In this document: positions 27,501 through 38,036 of the stretch, piece after piece
Layout: each line of letters opens with the position of its first letter
Position numbering within the stretch: position 1 is the stretch's first letter
Source of the DNA: an uncultured Bacilli bacterium
Lineage (GTDB): Bacteria > Bacillota_I > Bacilli_A > ML615J-28 > CAG-698
Direction of reading: 5' to 3'
DNA length: 64,000 nt
NCBI GenBank assembly: GCA_947627195.1
Contig: CANQVC010000002.1
Location: 25,663 to 89,662, forward strand
Notes under the pieces: model-generated
What the model saw: only the letters and a program-made list of their open reading frames with translations
Told to the model about the DNA's origin: nothing
The model's database searches: none
Program-made: the position numbers and the translations under genes

Positions 27501-27502
27501 GT

Positions 27503-28396
27503 TTATTTGTTTTTTATTTCTACTTCTACTTTTTGATATGGAACAGAAATACCATTAGCTGCAAAGCTTGCACGTACTTCTTCTAACATTGCCCAATAGA
27601 TTGTCCAATAATCATCAGACTTACACCATACACGAGTAGTAATATCAATTGAATTAACATTGTGAGAACTAATATTTACGAATGGAACAGGATTTTCTAA
27701 AGAAAGTCCAACTTTTTTAATACATTCCATAATAAGTTCTTTAGCTTTCTTGAAGTCATCTTCATAAGAAATAGAGAATTGTAAATCCACTCTTCTTGTA
27801 TCTTTTGTTGAATAATTGACAATTGTACCATTAGCAACATTTCCATTAGGAATCATAACTACTTTATTATCAACTGTTACAATATAAGTATAGAATATCT
27901 TAATTTCTTCAACAGTTCCTTCTTGTCCATTACTTGCAATATAATCACCTAATTTGAATGGACGCATAACTAAGATAATTAAACCACCAGCAAGATTTGA
28001 TAATGCACCTTGTAATGCCAAACCTAAGCCTACACCTAATGAAGCAATGACAGCTGCAACACTTGATGTTTCAAATCCCAAAAATCCTAAATATGCAACA
28101 AATAAAATGATTTTTAATCCTTTACGAAATACATTGACAACAACAGTTTCAATTGTTTTGTCAGCATGTTTCTTTTCCATTATACGTTGAATTCTTCTGG
28201 CGATAAAGTTTACAACTTTAAATAAAATAAATAAAACAATTAAACCTAAAACAATCTTAATTCCTTCTGTTGATAACCATTCCACAATCGAATGAAGTAA
28301 GGCTTTAAAATCAAATGATTTTGAAGCTGCTTCTGTTTCTTCTGCTGTTTCTTCTGCTAATTTTACTACTTTTGTTAATAAAGGTACAAATTTCAT
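27503..28396 (-). CDS. Small-conductance mechanosensitive channel (MscS family)
   Basis: 297 residues with three membrane segments. The pore helix region reads AVIASLGVGLGLALQGALSNLAGG... with the Gly/Ala packing typical of MscS TM3, followed by PFKLGDYI and GTVEEIKIFYT of the beta domain. Opens under membrane tension to release solutes during osmotic downshock. Its ATG follows the DUF885 stop directly (no gap), so it is translationally linked to that lipoprotein. Confidence 0.93.
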   Translation of the reverse strand: MKFVPLLTKVVKLAEETAEETEAASKSFDFKALLHSIVEWLSTEGIKIVLGLIVLFILFKVVNFIARRIQRIMEKKHADKTIETVVVNVFRKGLKIILFVAYLGFLGFETSSVAAVIASLGVGLGLALQGALSNLAGGLIILVMRPFKLGDYIASNGQEGTVEEIKIFYTYIVTVDNKVVMIPNGNVANGTIVNYSTKDTRRVDLQFSISYEDDFKKAKELIMECIKKVGLSLENPVPFVNISSHNVNSIDITTRVWCKSDDYWTIYWAMLEEVRASFAANGISVPYQKVEVEIKNK

Positions 28397-30151
28397 TTAC
28401 TTTTCCTCCTCATATTCATTGTACACTTCTTCTAAAATATTGAATGAACAAGGACCTGTTTCAAGAAATATTGTGTGAAACAACAAATCACTATAATTTT
28501 CATTCATTTTTGCTTTAAATTTTTCCTTCAAATCTTTTATCAAAAAATAACTATAATAATACTGTAAATAATTTGTTGGAACTTCAGTTAAATCATAAAA
28601 TAATTCCACACATGCTTCATCATCTAATGTTAAATAAGTTTGAATAAATGAAGTAAATTCTTCAATTGACCATCCATCATAATTAACACCTATATCACCT
28701 AATCCTAATAATACATAAGGTAAGGCACTATCTGCTTCAAATAAAGCTTGGACATCTTTATCTGGATATTTATATTGGACAACATATTGTTCAACATATG
28801 TAGCCCAACCTTCTGAATAACCATTGTAATTTAATATTTTTCTTATTGGTGGTAAATCAGATTCTTTAAGATAAACATGTTGATACATATGACCAGGATA
28901 ACCTTCATGAGCTAGAACTTGATATGTATAATTATCATTTCCTAATACTTCTTTAGGATTTATGTAAATTGATTCATCTTTAAAATCATCAATTGGTGAT
29001 AAGAAATACATTGCTGGTGAAGTATGATCTTGTAATGATTCATTAATGTTTTCAATTTTATATGACAAATCATGTTTTAATTTAGGGAATGAATCATTTA
29101 CTTTTTCTTGAAAATAATCAATTAATTCAGGAATTGTTAATGAATCCATTAAATTACTATCTTTCCAAGTATTAAATGCATTAGAATTATTAGTTGATAA
29201 ATCACTATATGTCGTTAATAATTGCATTAATATTGTATTTAAATTATTTTTTATTTCTTGAACTGATTGGTTAGTACCAATAGCATCTTGTAATTTAATT
29301 TCATAATATTTCTTACCATCAGGAAAACTTGCTAAAGAGCCATTAGTCGTAGCTCTACCTTTTAAATTTTCTAATTGATTTTTTAAATATTGATAAGCAG
29401 GTACAAAATATTGATTAATAATATCTCTATTTTTATTTTTCGCAGTTTCTTTTTCTGATGATGTTAGAAATGTTACTTTATCAATTTTATCATTAAATAC
29501 AGGAATTAAGTAATTTTCTTCACTTAATAAAAAATCATTACATTGATCTATACAACGATCTAATATTACGTCTGTTAATCCCATTCCTTTATTAGCTTTT
29601 TCTGTCTCAAAAGCAATAATATTTTCAAATTCTTGTTGAATTGTAATTAAATAATCAAAATAATCATTGACATCTTTCATTCTATCAAAACGATATTCAG
29701 CTAATATTAATGGTAATTGAGCTTGATAACCTAAATAACTTCCTAATTGTGTATCATAATAATAATAACCAGAATATACAATTTTGTGATCTAAAAAATC
29801 TATTATAACTTTTTTTGATAATCTATTCTCTTCATTTAATGCCGAATTAGGAAACATTGCTACTTGATCTCTTATTTCTTCTAATGCATCATAAGATTGT
29901 TCAATTTCTTCTTCTGTTGGTTGGTAAATTTCAACTTTCGCATTTTCTAATCCATAATTTTCTGGATAATAAAAATTAAAATTGACATTAACTGGATCAT
30001 TGCCTATTAAGGCAACAAATAATGCATCTTCAAATTCATCAAATGAATCATTATAATCACCACCAAATAAACCAAAACAAGCAGTAAGAAATAATGAAGC
30101 AAATAATGACACAAAAACAATTAATAAACTTTTAATTTTCTTTATTCGCAA
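28397..30151 (-). CDS. DUF885 family lipoprotein (putative metallopeptidase)
   Basis: 584 residues. Lipobox LTACF near residue 25. The signature HEGYPGHMYQHVYL carries the HExxH-like H-E-G-x-P-G-H motif that marks the DUF885 family, with a downstream GYSEGWATYVEQY, the probable third ligand. The family is thought to be zinc-dependent carboxypeptidase-like. Start is TTG at 30151: AAAGGAGG lies nine bases upstream and no ATG fits. Followed directly by mscS. Confidence 0.85.
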   Translation of the reverse strand: MRIKKIKSLLIVFVSLFASLFLTACFGLFGGDYNDSFDEFEDALFVALIGNDPVNVNFNFYYPENYGLENAKVEIYQPTEEEIEQSYDALEEIRDQVAMFPNSALNEENRLSKKVIIDFLDHKIVYSGYYYYDTQLGSYLGYQAQLPLILAEYRFDRMKDVNDYFDYLITIQQEFENIIAFETEKANKGMGLTDVILDRCIDQCNDFLLSEENYLIPVFNDKIDKVTFLTSSEKETAKNKNRDIINQYFVPAYQYLKNQLENLKGRATTNGSLASFPDGKKYYEIKLQDAIGTNQSVQEIKNNLNTILMQLLTTYSDLSTNNSNAFNTWKDSNLMDSLTIPELIDYFQEKVNDSFPKLKHDLSYKIENINESLQDHTSPAMYFLSPIDDFKDESIYINPKEVLGNDNYTYQVLAHEGYPGHMYQHVYLKESDLPPIRKILNYNGYSEGWATYVEQYVVQYKYPDKDVQALFEADSALPYVLLGLGDIGVNYDGWSIEEFTSFIQTYLTLDDEACVELFYDLTEVPTNYLQYYYSYFLIKDLKEKFKAKMNENYSDLLFHTIFLETGPCSFNILEEVYNEYEEEK

Positions 30152-30169
30152 AATTTATTACCTCCTTTC

Positions 30170-30196
30170 AAAAAAGAATGAACCATTTGGTCCATT
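30170..30196 (-). terminator. Intrinsic terminator after yebC
   Basis: Minus strand AATGGACCA / TGGTTCATT (9 bp with one G-U), two-base loop, then TCTTTTTT. Begins in the yebC stop codon. Confidence 0.7.
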
Positions 30197-30932
30197 ACTC
30201 TTCATTGGATTCTGTTAATTCAATGTTATGATAAATTTCTTGAACATCATCGCATTCATCTAACATTGCTTGTAATCTTTCAAACTTTTGTTGATCATGC
30301 TCAGTTTCAAGTTTTACATAACTAGATGGTACCCAAGTAGTATGATCTTCTAAAAAATTTACTTCAGGAAGCATTGATACTAATGCTTCTCTTACTTCGG
30401 AATAAGCTTTGCTAGGTGCAAAAACAGATATTACACCATCTTCTAATTGAATATCATCAACTTCACAATTATTTGCTAACAATCCTTCAAGGATTTCTTC
30501 ATCATTTGTTCCTTCAAAGCTGAAAACAGCTTGGTTTGTGAACATATGGGTAACTGAACCATTCGCACCTAAATTTCCTCCACACCTAGAAAATGCTGTA
30601 CGAACAGCTGTTAATGTTCTATTATGATTATCTGTTAGACAGTCAACAATCCACATTGAATTGTTAGGTCCAAATCCTTCATATCTTTCAAATGAATAAG
30701 ATTCAGTGCTTCCACCTTTGGCTTTTTCAATTGCTCTTTTAATAACGTCAGCACTAACTTGTTCTCTTTTTGCTTTTTCAATTTCTTTTTTAAGGACTTG
30801 ATTTAGATCTGGATCAGGAACACCGGATTTAGCAGCTACATAAATAGCTCTTCCCCACTTTGCGTTCAATTTACTTTTGGCAGCTGCTGTCTTTGCCATT
30901 GATGCAGCACGCACTTCATGAGCTCTTCCCAT
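30195..30932 (-). CDS. yebC: YebC/PmpR family transcriptional/translational regulator
   Basis: 245 residues from the ATG at 30932, which has AAAGGTAAT upstream and yields the family N-terminus MGRAHEVRAASMAKTAAAKS; a longer reading frame upstream is not translated. Conserved YEGFGPNNSMWIVDCLTDN-RT and GGNLGANGSV blocks are present. YebC proteins are known as DNA-binding regulators and, more recently, as factors that ease ribosome stalling on proline tracts. Confidence 0.93.
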   Translation of the reverse strand: MGRAHEVRAASMAKTAAAKSKLNAKWGRAIYVAAKSGVPDPDLNQVLKKEIEKAKREQVSADVIKRAIEKAKGGSTESYSFERYEGFGPNNSMWIVDCLTDNHNRTLTAVRTAFSRCGGNLGANGSVTHMFTNQAVFSFEGTNDEEILEGLLANNCEVDDIQLEDGVISVFAPSKAYSEVREALVSMLPEVNFLEDHTTWVPSSYVKLETEHDQQKFERLQAMLDECDDVQEIYHNIELTESNEE

Positions 30933-30999
30933 TCTTATTACCTTTCCTTCCTTATATAAGCAAATATATATATATTCTATCATATTTTGCCTAAAAAGT

Positions 31000-31022
31000 A
31001 AAGTATCAACAATCTATACTTT
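31000..31022 (-). terminator. Weak terminator hairpin after the 50-residue protein gene
   Basis: AAAGTAT (31000-31006) pairs with ATACTTT (31016-31022) around a nine-base loop. T-rich tracts flank both sides; the orientation of use is uncertain. Confidence 0.5.
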
Positions 31023-31036
31023 TATTTTTTTTAAGA

Positions 31037-31189
31037 TTATTTAAAAATGTTTTTCATTTTTTCCATCATAGAACATTCTTTTTGCTTTAAATCATTCACT
31101 TTATTATTAGAATTCATTAAACACATAACACCTGTAGTTGCCATAGCACCAAGTGCCATATAAACCATTGCTTTTTTAACTTCTTTCAT
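31037..31189 (-). CDS. Small membrane-associated protein (50 residues)
   Basis: ATG at 31189 with GAGGTG six bases upstream, ending TAA at 31037. The protein begins MKEVKKAMVYMALGAM, then a hydrophobic Ala/Met/Gly-rich stretch (residues 7-25) and a charged tail that ends KMKNIFK. It has seven or more Met and two Cys (23 and 39). The ribosome-binding site and hydrophobic pattern support a real gene. It resembles small YtxH/DUF3918-like one-helix proteins but I cannot assign a family. It begins 18 bases after the recD2 stop. Confidence 0.65.
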   Translation of the reverse strand: MKEVKKAMVYMALGAMATTGVMCLMNSNNKVNDLKQKECSMMEKMKNIFK

Positions 31190-31206
31190 ATTACACCTCA
31201 TATATT

Positions 31207-33561
31207 TTATATATTATTATTATTGTCATCTTTCATAAAATCATAAGGTGAAATATTTTCCATTTCTATTAAATCTTGCATTTCATTTGCGGCAAAATCT
31301 TCAATTATAATTTCATCAAATGCACTATCATTATCAAAAATACGATTTGGATTTTCAATAATCATCTTAATTCTTAATGATAATTTTGTTTTTCTTTTTT
31401 CTTCTATTTGGACAATTCCGCGATGAAATGCATCAAAATTACCCATCATAATTAAATTCTTTTTAGCTCTAGTAATAGCAGTATATATTAATTTTCTTTT
31501 TAATAATCTATAATATTGAAAACTAAATGGAACAATAACTAAAGGAAATTCACTACCTTGTGCTTTATGAATTGATATAGCATAAGCTAAATTTAAATCA
31601 CCAATTTCTTCTTTATCATAATGAACACTGCCAAAATCAAACATGACATTTAAGCCATTATAAGTTCCATCATTACGATCTATTGATAATACATAACCAA
31701 TATCACCATTCATTACTTTTTTCTCACGACGATTAATTGTCTGAATTACTTTATCATTTACTCTAAATCTTTGATTATTGTAAACTACTTCTTTATCACT
31801 TGGATTGAAATAACTTTGTAATTCAACATTTACATTATCAATACCAATATCTCCTTTATATTTAGGGATTAAAACTTGAATATCTTTAATTAGATCCATT
31901 CCCATTTCAATTCCCTTTTCCACAACCTTTTTAATACCATTAATTAATTCTGAATCTTTATATTGATTAAAGCAACGATCTTTTTTAACTTCTTTAACAT
32001 CTTCTGGAACCATTCCTTGATTAATATAATGGGCTAAAGTTATAATACTTGAATCACTTGCTTGACGATGAATTTTATCTAAACGAATAGTAGTTATTTC
32101 TTTCGATTCAATTAAATCTAACAATACATCACCAACACCAACTGATGGTAATTGATCATTATCTCCAACGATGACAATTTTAGTTGTTGGAAGTAAAGCT
32201 TGAAATAATAATGAAGCTAAAGAAATATCAACCATACTAAATTCATCTATAATAATCATTTTAATATCTAATGGTGAATCTTCAGTTACAGTAAAATAGT
32301 CATTACCTTCATAACCTAATATTTTATGAATTGTACATGCATCATGTCCTGTTACTTCTTTTAATCTTTTACTAGCTCTACCAGTAGGAGCAACTAAAGC
32401 AATTTTTTCATTAATTATTTCTTCATTTTTAAACATTGCTTTATAACAATCAACAATTCCTTTAATGACAGTTGATTTACCTGTACCTGGACCACCTGTT
32501 ATAATAACAATGGGTTCTTTTAAAGCTTTTTCAATTGCTTCTTGTTGTTTTAAAGTATAAGTTATGCCATTTATTTCCATAACTTTATTAATAACACTTT
32601 TTATTTTATCAAATGAATAATCATTATTATTATTGTTTAAAAATGAATAAATATTCCTAGCAACTTTTATTTCTTCATAATAATATTTAGGAAAGAAAAG
32701 AGAATTATCTTCAATAATAATCCTTTTTTCTTCTTTTAATTCATTTAGTAATTTTATGAATAAATCTTTATTAAGTATTTCTTCTTCTACGTTTGTGAAA
32801 AGATAACAATTTTTTTGAACATCTTCAATATATTCATAAGTATTACCACTATTATGAATCATTTCACCATAGACATATAAAATAATAGCTTTCAATCGAT
32901 TAGGATTGGATTTTTCAATATGTAACATTTGGGCTATTCCATCAGCTGTTTTAAAGCCAATTCCTTCAACTTCATATATTAATTGATATGGATTTTCTTT
33001 TAATATATTTAAAGCATCATCACCTAATGTATGAATAATACGATTAGCAACATTATTCGATAAACCTAATTGAATCATACTAAATAATTGTTGATTTGTT
33101 TTAGATTGTAATAAAACATTTTGATACAAAATATTTTTTTGTTTATTAGTAATATTAACTTTATCTAATGAATTTTTATCTTCAATAATTTTTGTTAGTG
33201 CATTATCTCCTAAAGCATTATAAACTTTTGTAGCTGTAGCTTCCCCAATTCCAGGAAATAAATCACTTGCTAAATATTTAATAATACTATTTTTGGATTC
33301 TTTTATACATCTTTCAAAACTACTTGCTTTTAATTGGATGCCATAATTTGATGTAACAAATTCTCCCAAAAAAATATATTCTTCATCTTCATAAGGTTTA
33401 CGATCAAATGTACAAATGACACCTAAAATATTGGATACAAGAAGATGTTGATATTGCGCCATTTCCTTATCATGATAATCTATTTTTATGCGAATAATAC
33501 CATATCCATTATTTTCATTATACAGATTTATTTTTTGAACAATACCTTTAATCTTCTCCAT
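31207..33561 (-). CDS. recD2: RecD2-type ATP-dependent DNA helicase
   Basis: 784 residues. N-terminal OB-like region (KGIVQKINLYNENNGYGI), helix-hairpin-helix (FPGIGEATATKVY), then SF1B motor with Walker A GGPGTGKST near residue 350, Walker B IIDEFSM, GDNDQLPSVG, and the C-terminal SH3-UvrD_C2 with YAISIHKAQGSEF and YTAITRAK. RecD2 is the RecBC-independent 5'-3' helicase of Firmicutes, acting in repair and fork maintenance. AGGAG upstream of the ATG; mnmA stop lies nine bases upstream. Confidence 0.94.
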   Translation of the reverse strand: MEKIKGIVQKINLYNENNGYGIIRIKIDYHDKEMAQYQHLLVSNILGVICTFDRKPYEDEEYIFLGEFVTSNYGIQLKASSFERCIKESKNSIIKYLASDLFPGIGEATATKVYNALGDNALTKIIEDKNSLDKVNITNKQKNILYQNVLLQSKTNQQLFSMIQLGLSNNVANRIIHTLGDDALNILKENPYQLIYEVEGIGFKTADGIAQMLHIEKSNPNRLKAIILYVYGEMIHNSGNTYEYIEDVQKNCYLFTNVEEEILNKDLFIKLLNELKEEKRIIIEDNSLFFPKYYYEEIKVARNIYSFLNNNNNDYSFDKIKSVINKVMEINGITYTLKQQEAIEKALKEPIVIITGGPGTGKSTVIKGIVDCYKAMFKNEEIINEKIALVAPTGRASKRLKEVTGHDACTIHKILGYEGNDYFTVTEDSPLDIKMIIIDEFSMVDISLASLLFQALLPTTKIVIVGDNDQLPSVGVGDVLLDLIESKEITTIRLDKIHRQASDSSIITLAHYINQGMVPEDVKEVKKDRCFNQYKDSELINGIKKVVEKGIEMGMDLIKDIQVLIPKYKGDIGIDNVNVELQSYFNPSDKEVVYNNQRFRVNDKVIQTINRREKKVMNGDIGYVLSIDRNDGTYNGLNVMFDFGSVHYDKEEIGDLNLAYAISIHKAQGSEFPLVIVPFSFQYYRLLKRKLIYTAITRAKKNLIMMGNFDAFHRGIVQIEEKRKTKLSLRIKMIIENPNRIFDNDSAFDEIIIEDFAANEMQDLIEMENISPYDFMKDDNNNNI

Positions 33562-33569
33562 AATAACTC

Positions 33570-34688
33570 CTAATATTTTCTTTTTTCTTCATTCATAAAC
33601 ACTTCGTCAATCGTTCCTCCACCTAAAACAATATCTTCTTGATAAAACACAGCTGCTTGTCCAGGAGTTACTGCTCTTGCTTTTTGTTTGTAAACTACTT
33701 CAACAGTGTTTAAGTCAATAACATTTATAACGACAGGAATATCTTTTTGGCGATAACGGAATTTAGTATTACAAGTAAATGATTCATTAGATGGAATTTT
33801 TAACCAATTGACATCTTTTACAATGCATCTATTAGAATATAAATATTCTTCATCACCTTGACCAACTAATAAGATATTTTCATTTGGTATTTTACCAATG
33901 ACAAACCAAGCATCCCCTGGTCCACCAATACCTAAACCATGTCTTTGTCCAATTGTATAATACATAATTCCATCATGTTTACCAACAACTTCACCTGATA
34001 AAGTACACATATTACCAGGTTTACTCATAATATAATTTTTTAAAAAAAGTTTGAAATTTCTTTCACCAATGAAACATACTCCTGTGGAATCCTTTTTTTC
34101 CGCAATCGATAAATGATATTTTCTAGCTATATCTCTTACTTCTGTTTTATATAAATTGCCAACAGGAAAAAGAGCTTTGGCAACTTGTTTTTCACTTAAT
34201 TGACATAAGAAATAACTTTGATCTTTATTTTGATCTATTCCTTTTAAAAGGGTATGTTGATTATTGTCATGAATTACTCTTGCATAATGTCCCATAGCAA
34301 TATAATCACAACCCATTTCATTTGCTTTTTCTAAGAAAGATTTAAATTTAATTTCTTTATTACACAATATATCAGGATTAGGTGTCCTATTTTTATTATA
34401 TTCATCTAAAAAATATTGAAAAACTCTATCCCAATATTCTTGAACAAAATCACATCGATGTAAAGGAATATTGAGTTGTTTGGCAACATCTAATGCATCC
34501 ATGTAATCTTTTTCTTGGGGACAAACATCATTAGGATTATTAGGATTACCTAAAATATCACCATTAATTGATGAATCCCAATTACGCATAAACATTCCTT
34601 CAACTTCATAACCTTGTTCTTGTAATAAAATAACACTAACAGCAGAATCTACTCCTCCTGATAAGCCAACAATTACTTTCTTTTTCAC
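33570..34688 (-). CDS. mnmA: tRNA-uridine 2-sulfurtransferase MnmA
   Basis: 372 residues. PP-loop SGGVDSA (residues 10-16), catalytic Cys in NPDILCNKEIKF and the second Cys in GVCFIGERNF. Puts sulfur on U34 of tRNA-Lys, -Glu and -Gln. The GTG start at 34688 has AAGGAA eight bases upstream. Placed between uvrB and recD2 in a tight unit (17 and 8 base gaps). Confidence 0.96.
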   Translation of the reverse strand: MKKKVIVGLSGGVDSAVSVILLQEQGYEVEGMFMRNWDSSINGDILGNPNNPNDVCPQEKDYMDALDVAKQLNIPLHRCDFVQEYWDRVFQYFLDEYNKNRTPNPDILCNKEIKFKSFLEKANEMGCDYIAMGHYARVIHDNNQHTLLKGIDQNKDQSYFLCQLSEKQVAKALFPVGNLYKTEVRDIARKYHLSIAEKKDSTGVCFIGERNFKLFLKNYIMSKPGNMCTLSGEVVGKHDGIMYYTIGQRHGLGIGGPGDAWFVIGKIPNENILLVGQGDEEYLYSNRCIVKDVNWLKIPSNESFTCNTKFRYRQKDIPVVINVIDLNTVEVVYKQKARAVTPGQAAVFYQEDIVLGGGTIDEVFMNEEKRKY

Positions 34689-34705
34689 TTTTTCACTTCC
34701 TTATA

Positions 34706-36676
34706 TTATGATAATGATGCTTTTAATTCAAATATAATATCTCTTAAACTCATTGCTTGTTCAAAATCAAGTTCTTTAGCAGCTTGCATCATTTCTTTTT
34801 CTAAACGAGTAATAAGTGCTTTCTTTTCCATTATAGTCATTTCTTCTAATTTAGTCATATCTATATTATTATTCTTTTCTTCTTCTTTAGTTATAACAAG
34901 TGAATCTTTGATTTCTTTTTGAATTGTTTTAGGAATTATATGATGTTCTTCATTATATGCTTGTTGGATATTTCTTCTTCGATATGTTTCAGAAATTGCT
35001 CTTTCCATTGAACCTGTAACATTATCAGCATACATAATAACTCGTCCATTTTGATTTCTAGCTGCCCTTCCAATTATTTGGATTAAAGATGTCTCACTTC
35101 TTAAGAATCCTTCTTTATCAGCATCTAAAATAGCAATTAATGATACTTCGGGTATGTCTAATCCTTCACGTAATAAATTAATACCAACCAGTACATCATA
35201 TGTTCCCATTCTTAATTGTCTGATAATTTCCATTCTTTCTAAAGATTTTACTTCTGAATGAAGGTATGCCACTTTTATATCTAATTCTTTTAAATAATTA
35301 GTCAATTCTTCACTCATTTTAATAGTTAATGTTAATACAAGAACTCTTTCATTTTTCTTTATTCTTGTATATATTTCTTTAACTAAATTATCTATTTGTC
35401 CTTCTGTTTTCCTTATTTCCACAATCGGATCTAATAATCCTGTTGGACGAATTATTTGTTCAACAATGGCACTACTTTTATTTTTTTCATAATCTCCAGG
35501 AGTAGCACTAACATATATTACTTGGTCACATTTACTTTCAAATTCATCAAATTTTAAAGGTCTGTTATCTAATGCGGAAGGAAGACGAAATCCGTATTCA
35601 ACAAGACTTAATTTTCTTACTCTATCACCATTGTACATACCTCTTACTTGGGGCAAAGTTACATGACTTTCATCAACAACTAATAAAAAATCTTTTTGAA
35701 AGAAATCAATTAATGTATAAGGTGTTTCACCTTCTTCACGAAGACTCATGTGTCTTGAATAATTTTCGATACCACTACACATACCAATTTCTTCTAACAT
35801 TTCAATGTCATATTTAGTTCTTTGTTCTATTCTTTCAGCTTCTAATAATTTATTTTCTTTTTTAAAATATTCTATTCTTTCTTTTAATTCTTCTTTAATT
35901 CTTTCAATTGCTATTTTCATTTTATCACTTGATACAGAGAATAAAGTTGCTGGATAAATTGTTACAGTTTCTTTTATTACTTTTGTTTTACCAGTAAGAC
36001 TATCAATGATTTTAATTTTATCAATTTCATCATCAAAAAATTCTAGACGAATTGCTTCATCTTTTTCACCAGTAGGTATAATATCAATGGTATCACCTTT
36101 AACGCGAAATGTTCCTCTTTGAAATTCATAATCATTTCTTTCATATGACATTCTAATTAAATTTTGTAATAATTCATTTCTTGATATAACATCACCAGTA
36201 CGAAGAACAATCATACTATTTTCATAATCTTCAGGATCACCAATACCATAAATACAAGAAACACTACTTACAACAATAACATTTTCTTCCATTAATAATG
36301 AGGCAACTGCACTATGTCGCATTTGGTCTATGTCATCATTGATACTTGAATCTTTTTCAATATAAAGATCACGACTAGCAACATAAGCTTCAGGTTGATA
36401 ATAATCATAATAAGAAATAAAATATTCAACTCTGTTTTCAGGGAAAAAAGCTTTTAATTCGCCATATAATTGTCCTGCTAATGTTTTATTATGAGCTAAA
36501 ACTAAAGTGTTTTTTCCTGTATTTTGAATTACATTTGCAATTGTAAATGTCTTTCCTGTACCAGTTGCTCCTAATAATGTTTGATATTTTACACCATTTT
36601 TGATATTTTCAGTTAATTCTTTAATGGCTTGGGGTTGATCACCAGTTGGTTGATAATTAGTATGTAATTTAAACAT
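34706..36676 (-). CDS. uvrB: Excinuclease ABC subunit UvrB
   Basis: 656 residues. Walker A GATGTGKT (36-43), beta-hairpin region [10 protein letters not shown], helicase motifs including [10 protein letters not shown] and the late [15 protein letters not shown], and a C-terminal UVR coiled coil ([19 protein letters not shown]) that meets UvrC. It holds damaged DNA for UvrC incision. No uvrA is in the window. Start supported by GAGG seven bases upstream. Confidence 0.97.
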   Translation of the reverse strand: MFKLHTNYQPTGDQPQAIKELTENIKNGVKYQTLLGATGTGKTFTIANVIQNTGKNTLVLAHNKTLAGQLYGELKAFFPENRVEYFISYYDYYQPEAYVASRDLYIEKDSSINDDIDQMRHSAVASLLMEENVIVVSSVSCIYGIGDPEDYENSMIVLRTGDVISRNELLQNLIRMSYERNDYEFQRGTFRVKGDTIDIIPTGEKDEAIRLEFFDDEIDKIKIIDSLTGKTKVIKETVTIYPATLFSVSSDKMKIAIERIKEELKERIEYFKKENKLLEAERIEQRTKYDIEMLEEIGMCSGIENYSRHMSLREEGETPYTLIDFFQKDFLLVVDESHVTLPQVRGMYNGDRVRKLSLVEYGFRLPSALDNRPLKFDEFESKCDQVIYVSATPGDYEKNKSSAIVEQIIRPTGLLDPIVEIRKTEGQIDNLVKEIYTRIKKNERVLVLTLTIKMSEELTNYLKELDIKVAYLHSEVKSLERMEIIRQLRMGTYDVLVGINLLREGLDIPEVSLIAILDADKEGFLRSETSLIQIIGRAARNQNGRVIMYADNVTGSMERAISETYRRRNIQQAYNEEHHIIPKTIQKEIKDSLVITKEEEKNNNIDMTKLEEMTIMEKKALITRLEKEMMQAAKELDFEQAMSLRDIIFELKASLS

Positions 36677-36683
36677 ATTAGCC

Positions 36684-37145
36684 TCACTTATGATATTTAT
36701 GATGATTTAAGATCATCATTGAGCGATATAATTGTTCCATTAAAATTAATCTCATCAATTGATGAGGAAAAGTGAATAAACTAAAAGATAAAGCAAATTG
36801 ACTTCTCTTTTTTACATCACAACTTAACCCATTTGATCCCCCAATGATAAATACTAATTGATTAGTTTGATAAGTAAAATGATTTTGAATTTTATTTGAT
36901 AAAGAAATACTATCCATTTGTTTGCCTTCAATTTCTAATGTTATTACATAATCATCATCTTTAATAACATGAAGAATATTTTTACCTTCTTCTTCAATAT
37001 TTTTATTTATATCAATGGTATTAACTTCATTAACTTCAACAATCTTTAATGAACAAAATGGTTGTATTCTTTTATAATATTCTAATATACCATCATTTAA
37101 ATATTTTTCTTTTATTTTACCAACACATACAATCTTTATATCCAT
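36684..37145 (-). CDS. rlmH: 23S rRNA pseudouridine-1915 N3-methyltransferase RlmH
   Basis: 153 residues, SPOUT fold. [13 protein letters not shown] at the start and [10 protein letters not shown] in the SAM-binding knot are hallmarks; the C-terminus has [18 protein letters not shown]. Methylates pseudouridine 1915 in helix 69. The ATG at 37145 is chosen because GAGGTA lies seven bases upstream. It starts one base after the stop of the upstream metallo-beta-lactamase gene. It ends in TGA inside the uvrB ribosome-binding region. Confidence 0.95.
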   Translation of the reverse strand: MDIKIVCVGKIKEKYLNDGILEYYKRIQPFCSLKIVEVNEVNTIDINKNIEEEGKNILHVIKDDDYVITLEIEGKQMDSISLSNKIQNHFTYQTNQLVFIIGGSNGLSCDVKKRSQFALSFSLFTFPHQLMRLILMEQLYRSMMILNHHKYHK

Positions 37146-37146
37146 T

Positions 37147-37917
37147 TTATACCTCAAATAGATTTGTTTGTTCTCTTTGTTTAGCTATCCAAATTTCGGG
37201 AATATTTTCTTGATTTAAGCAAGATAATATTGTATTTACACATATTTCTTCAGTATTACATTCTTCACTTAAATGAGCTAAAATTATTCTTGATAATTTG
37301 CCACCATCTAAGATTTTGGCTAATATTTCACCACATATTTGATTAGACATATGTCCAGTTGCACTTAATATTCTTTCTTTTAAAATCCATGGTCGATTAC
37401 TTTCTAATAACATTTCAACATCATGATTAGCTTCAATTATTAATGTATCAACTTTTTTTAATAATTCTAAATAAGGAATAGCAACAAAACCTGTATCAGT
37501 TATATAAGCTAAACTTCTTTTTTGATTTAAAAAAATATATCCTAAACAATTAATGCTATCATGAGATAATTGTAATGGTAATATTTTTAAATCATTAAGA
37601 ATGTATTGTTTATTAGCTTCAATAAATTGAACTTGAATGTGATTTAATTTATTTTGATATCTTTCAACTAATGATTGAAAACAATCACGATGAATATATA
37701 GTGTTGCATTTGTTTTCTTTAATAGAGGAATTAAAAAACTAGTATGATCGCGGTGTTCATGAGTTATAAAAATAGCATCAATTTCATTTAAATGAATATT
37801 ACTTCTTAATTCTGCTTCTTTCCCACTAATACCTGCATCTAATAATATTTTTACTTCATCTGTTTCGATATATGTCATATTACCTTTAGATCCACTTGCT
37901 AGGACTTGAAATTTCAT
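37147..37917 (-). CDS. walJ: Metallo-beta-lactamase-fold exonuclease, YycJ/WalJ family
   Basis: 256 residues from the ATG at 37917 (GGAG upstream). The metal-binding motif THEHRDH, LASGSKGN at the N-terminus and LSHDS, ITDTG and LIIEANHD are YycJ signatures. In Bacillus YycJ (WalJ) is a 5'-3' exonuclease connected with mismatch repair; in many Firmicutes it sits in the walRK operon, which is not seen here. Its neighbour rlmH is a usual partner of this gene. Confidence 0.88.
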   Translation of the reverse strand: MKFQVLASGSKGNMTYIETDEVKILLDAGISGKEAELRSNIHLNEIDAIFITHEHRDHTSFLIPLLKKTNATLYIHRDCFQSLVERYQNKLNHIQVQFIEANKQYILNDLKILPLQLSHDSINCLGYIFLNQKRSLAYITDTGFVAIPYLELLKKVDTLIIEANHDVEMLLESNRPWILKERILSATGHMSNQICGEILAKILDGGKLSRIILAHLSEECNTEEICVNTILSCLNQENIPEIWIAKQREQTNLFEV

Positions 37918-37999
37918 TATAATCTCCAATCATTAATAACGTTATTTACTTGACTATTTATGTTTATTATACCATTTTACAATACATTTTTCAATATAA

Positions 38000-38025
38000 A
38001 AAGAACGAACATAAGCTCGTTCTTT
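38000..38025 (-). terminator. Intrinsic terminator after the PrsA-like gene
   Basis: Stem AAAGAACGA/TCGTTCTTT (38017-38025 with 38000-38008) around an eight-base loop, T-rich tail on the minus strand, 11 bases after the stop. Confidence 0.8.
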
Positions 38026-38036
38026 ATATCTTGTTT

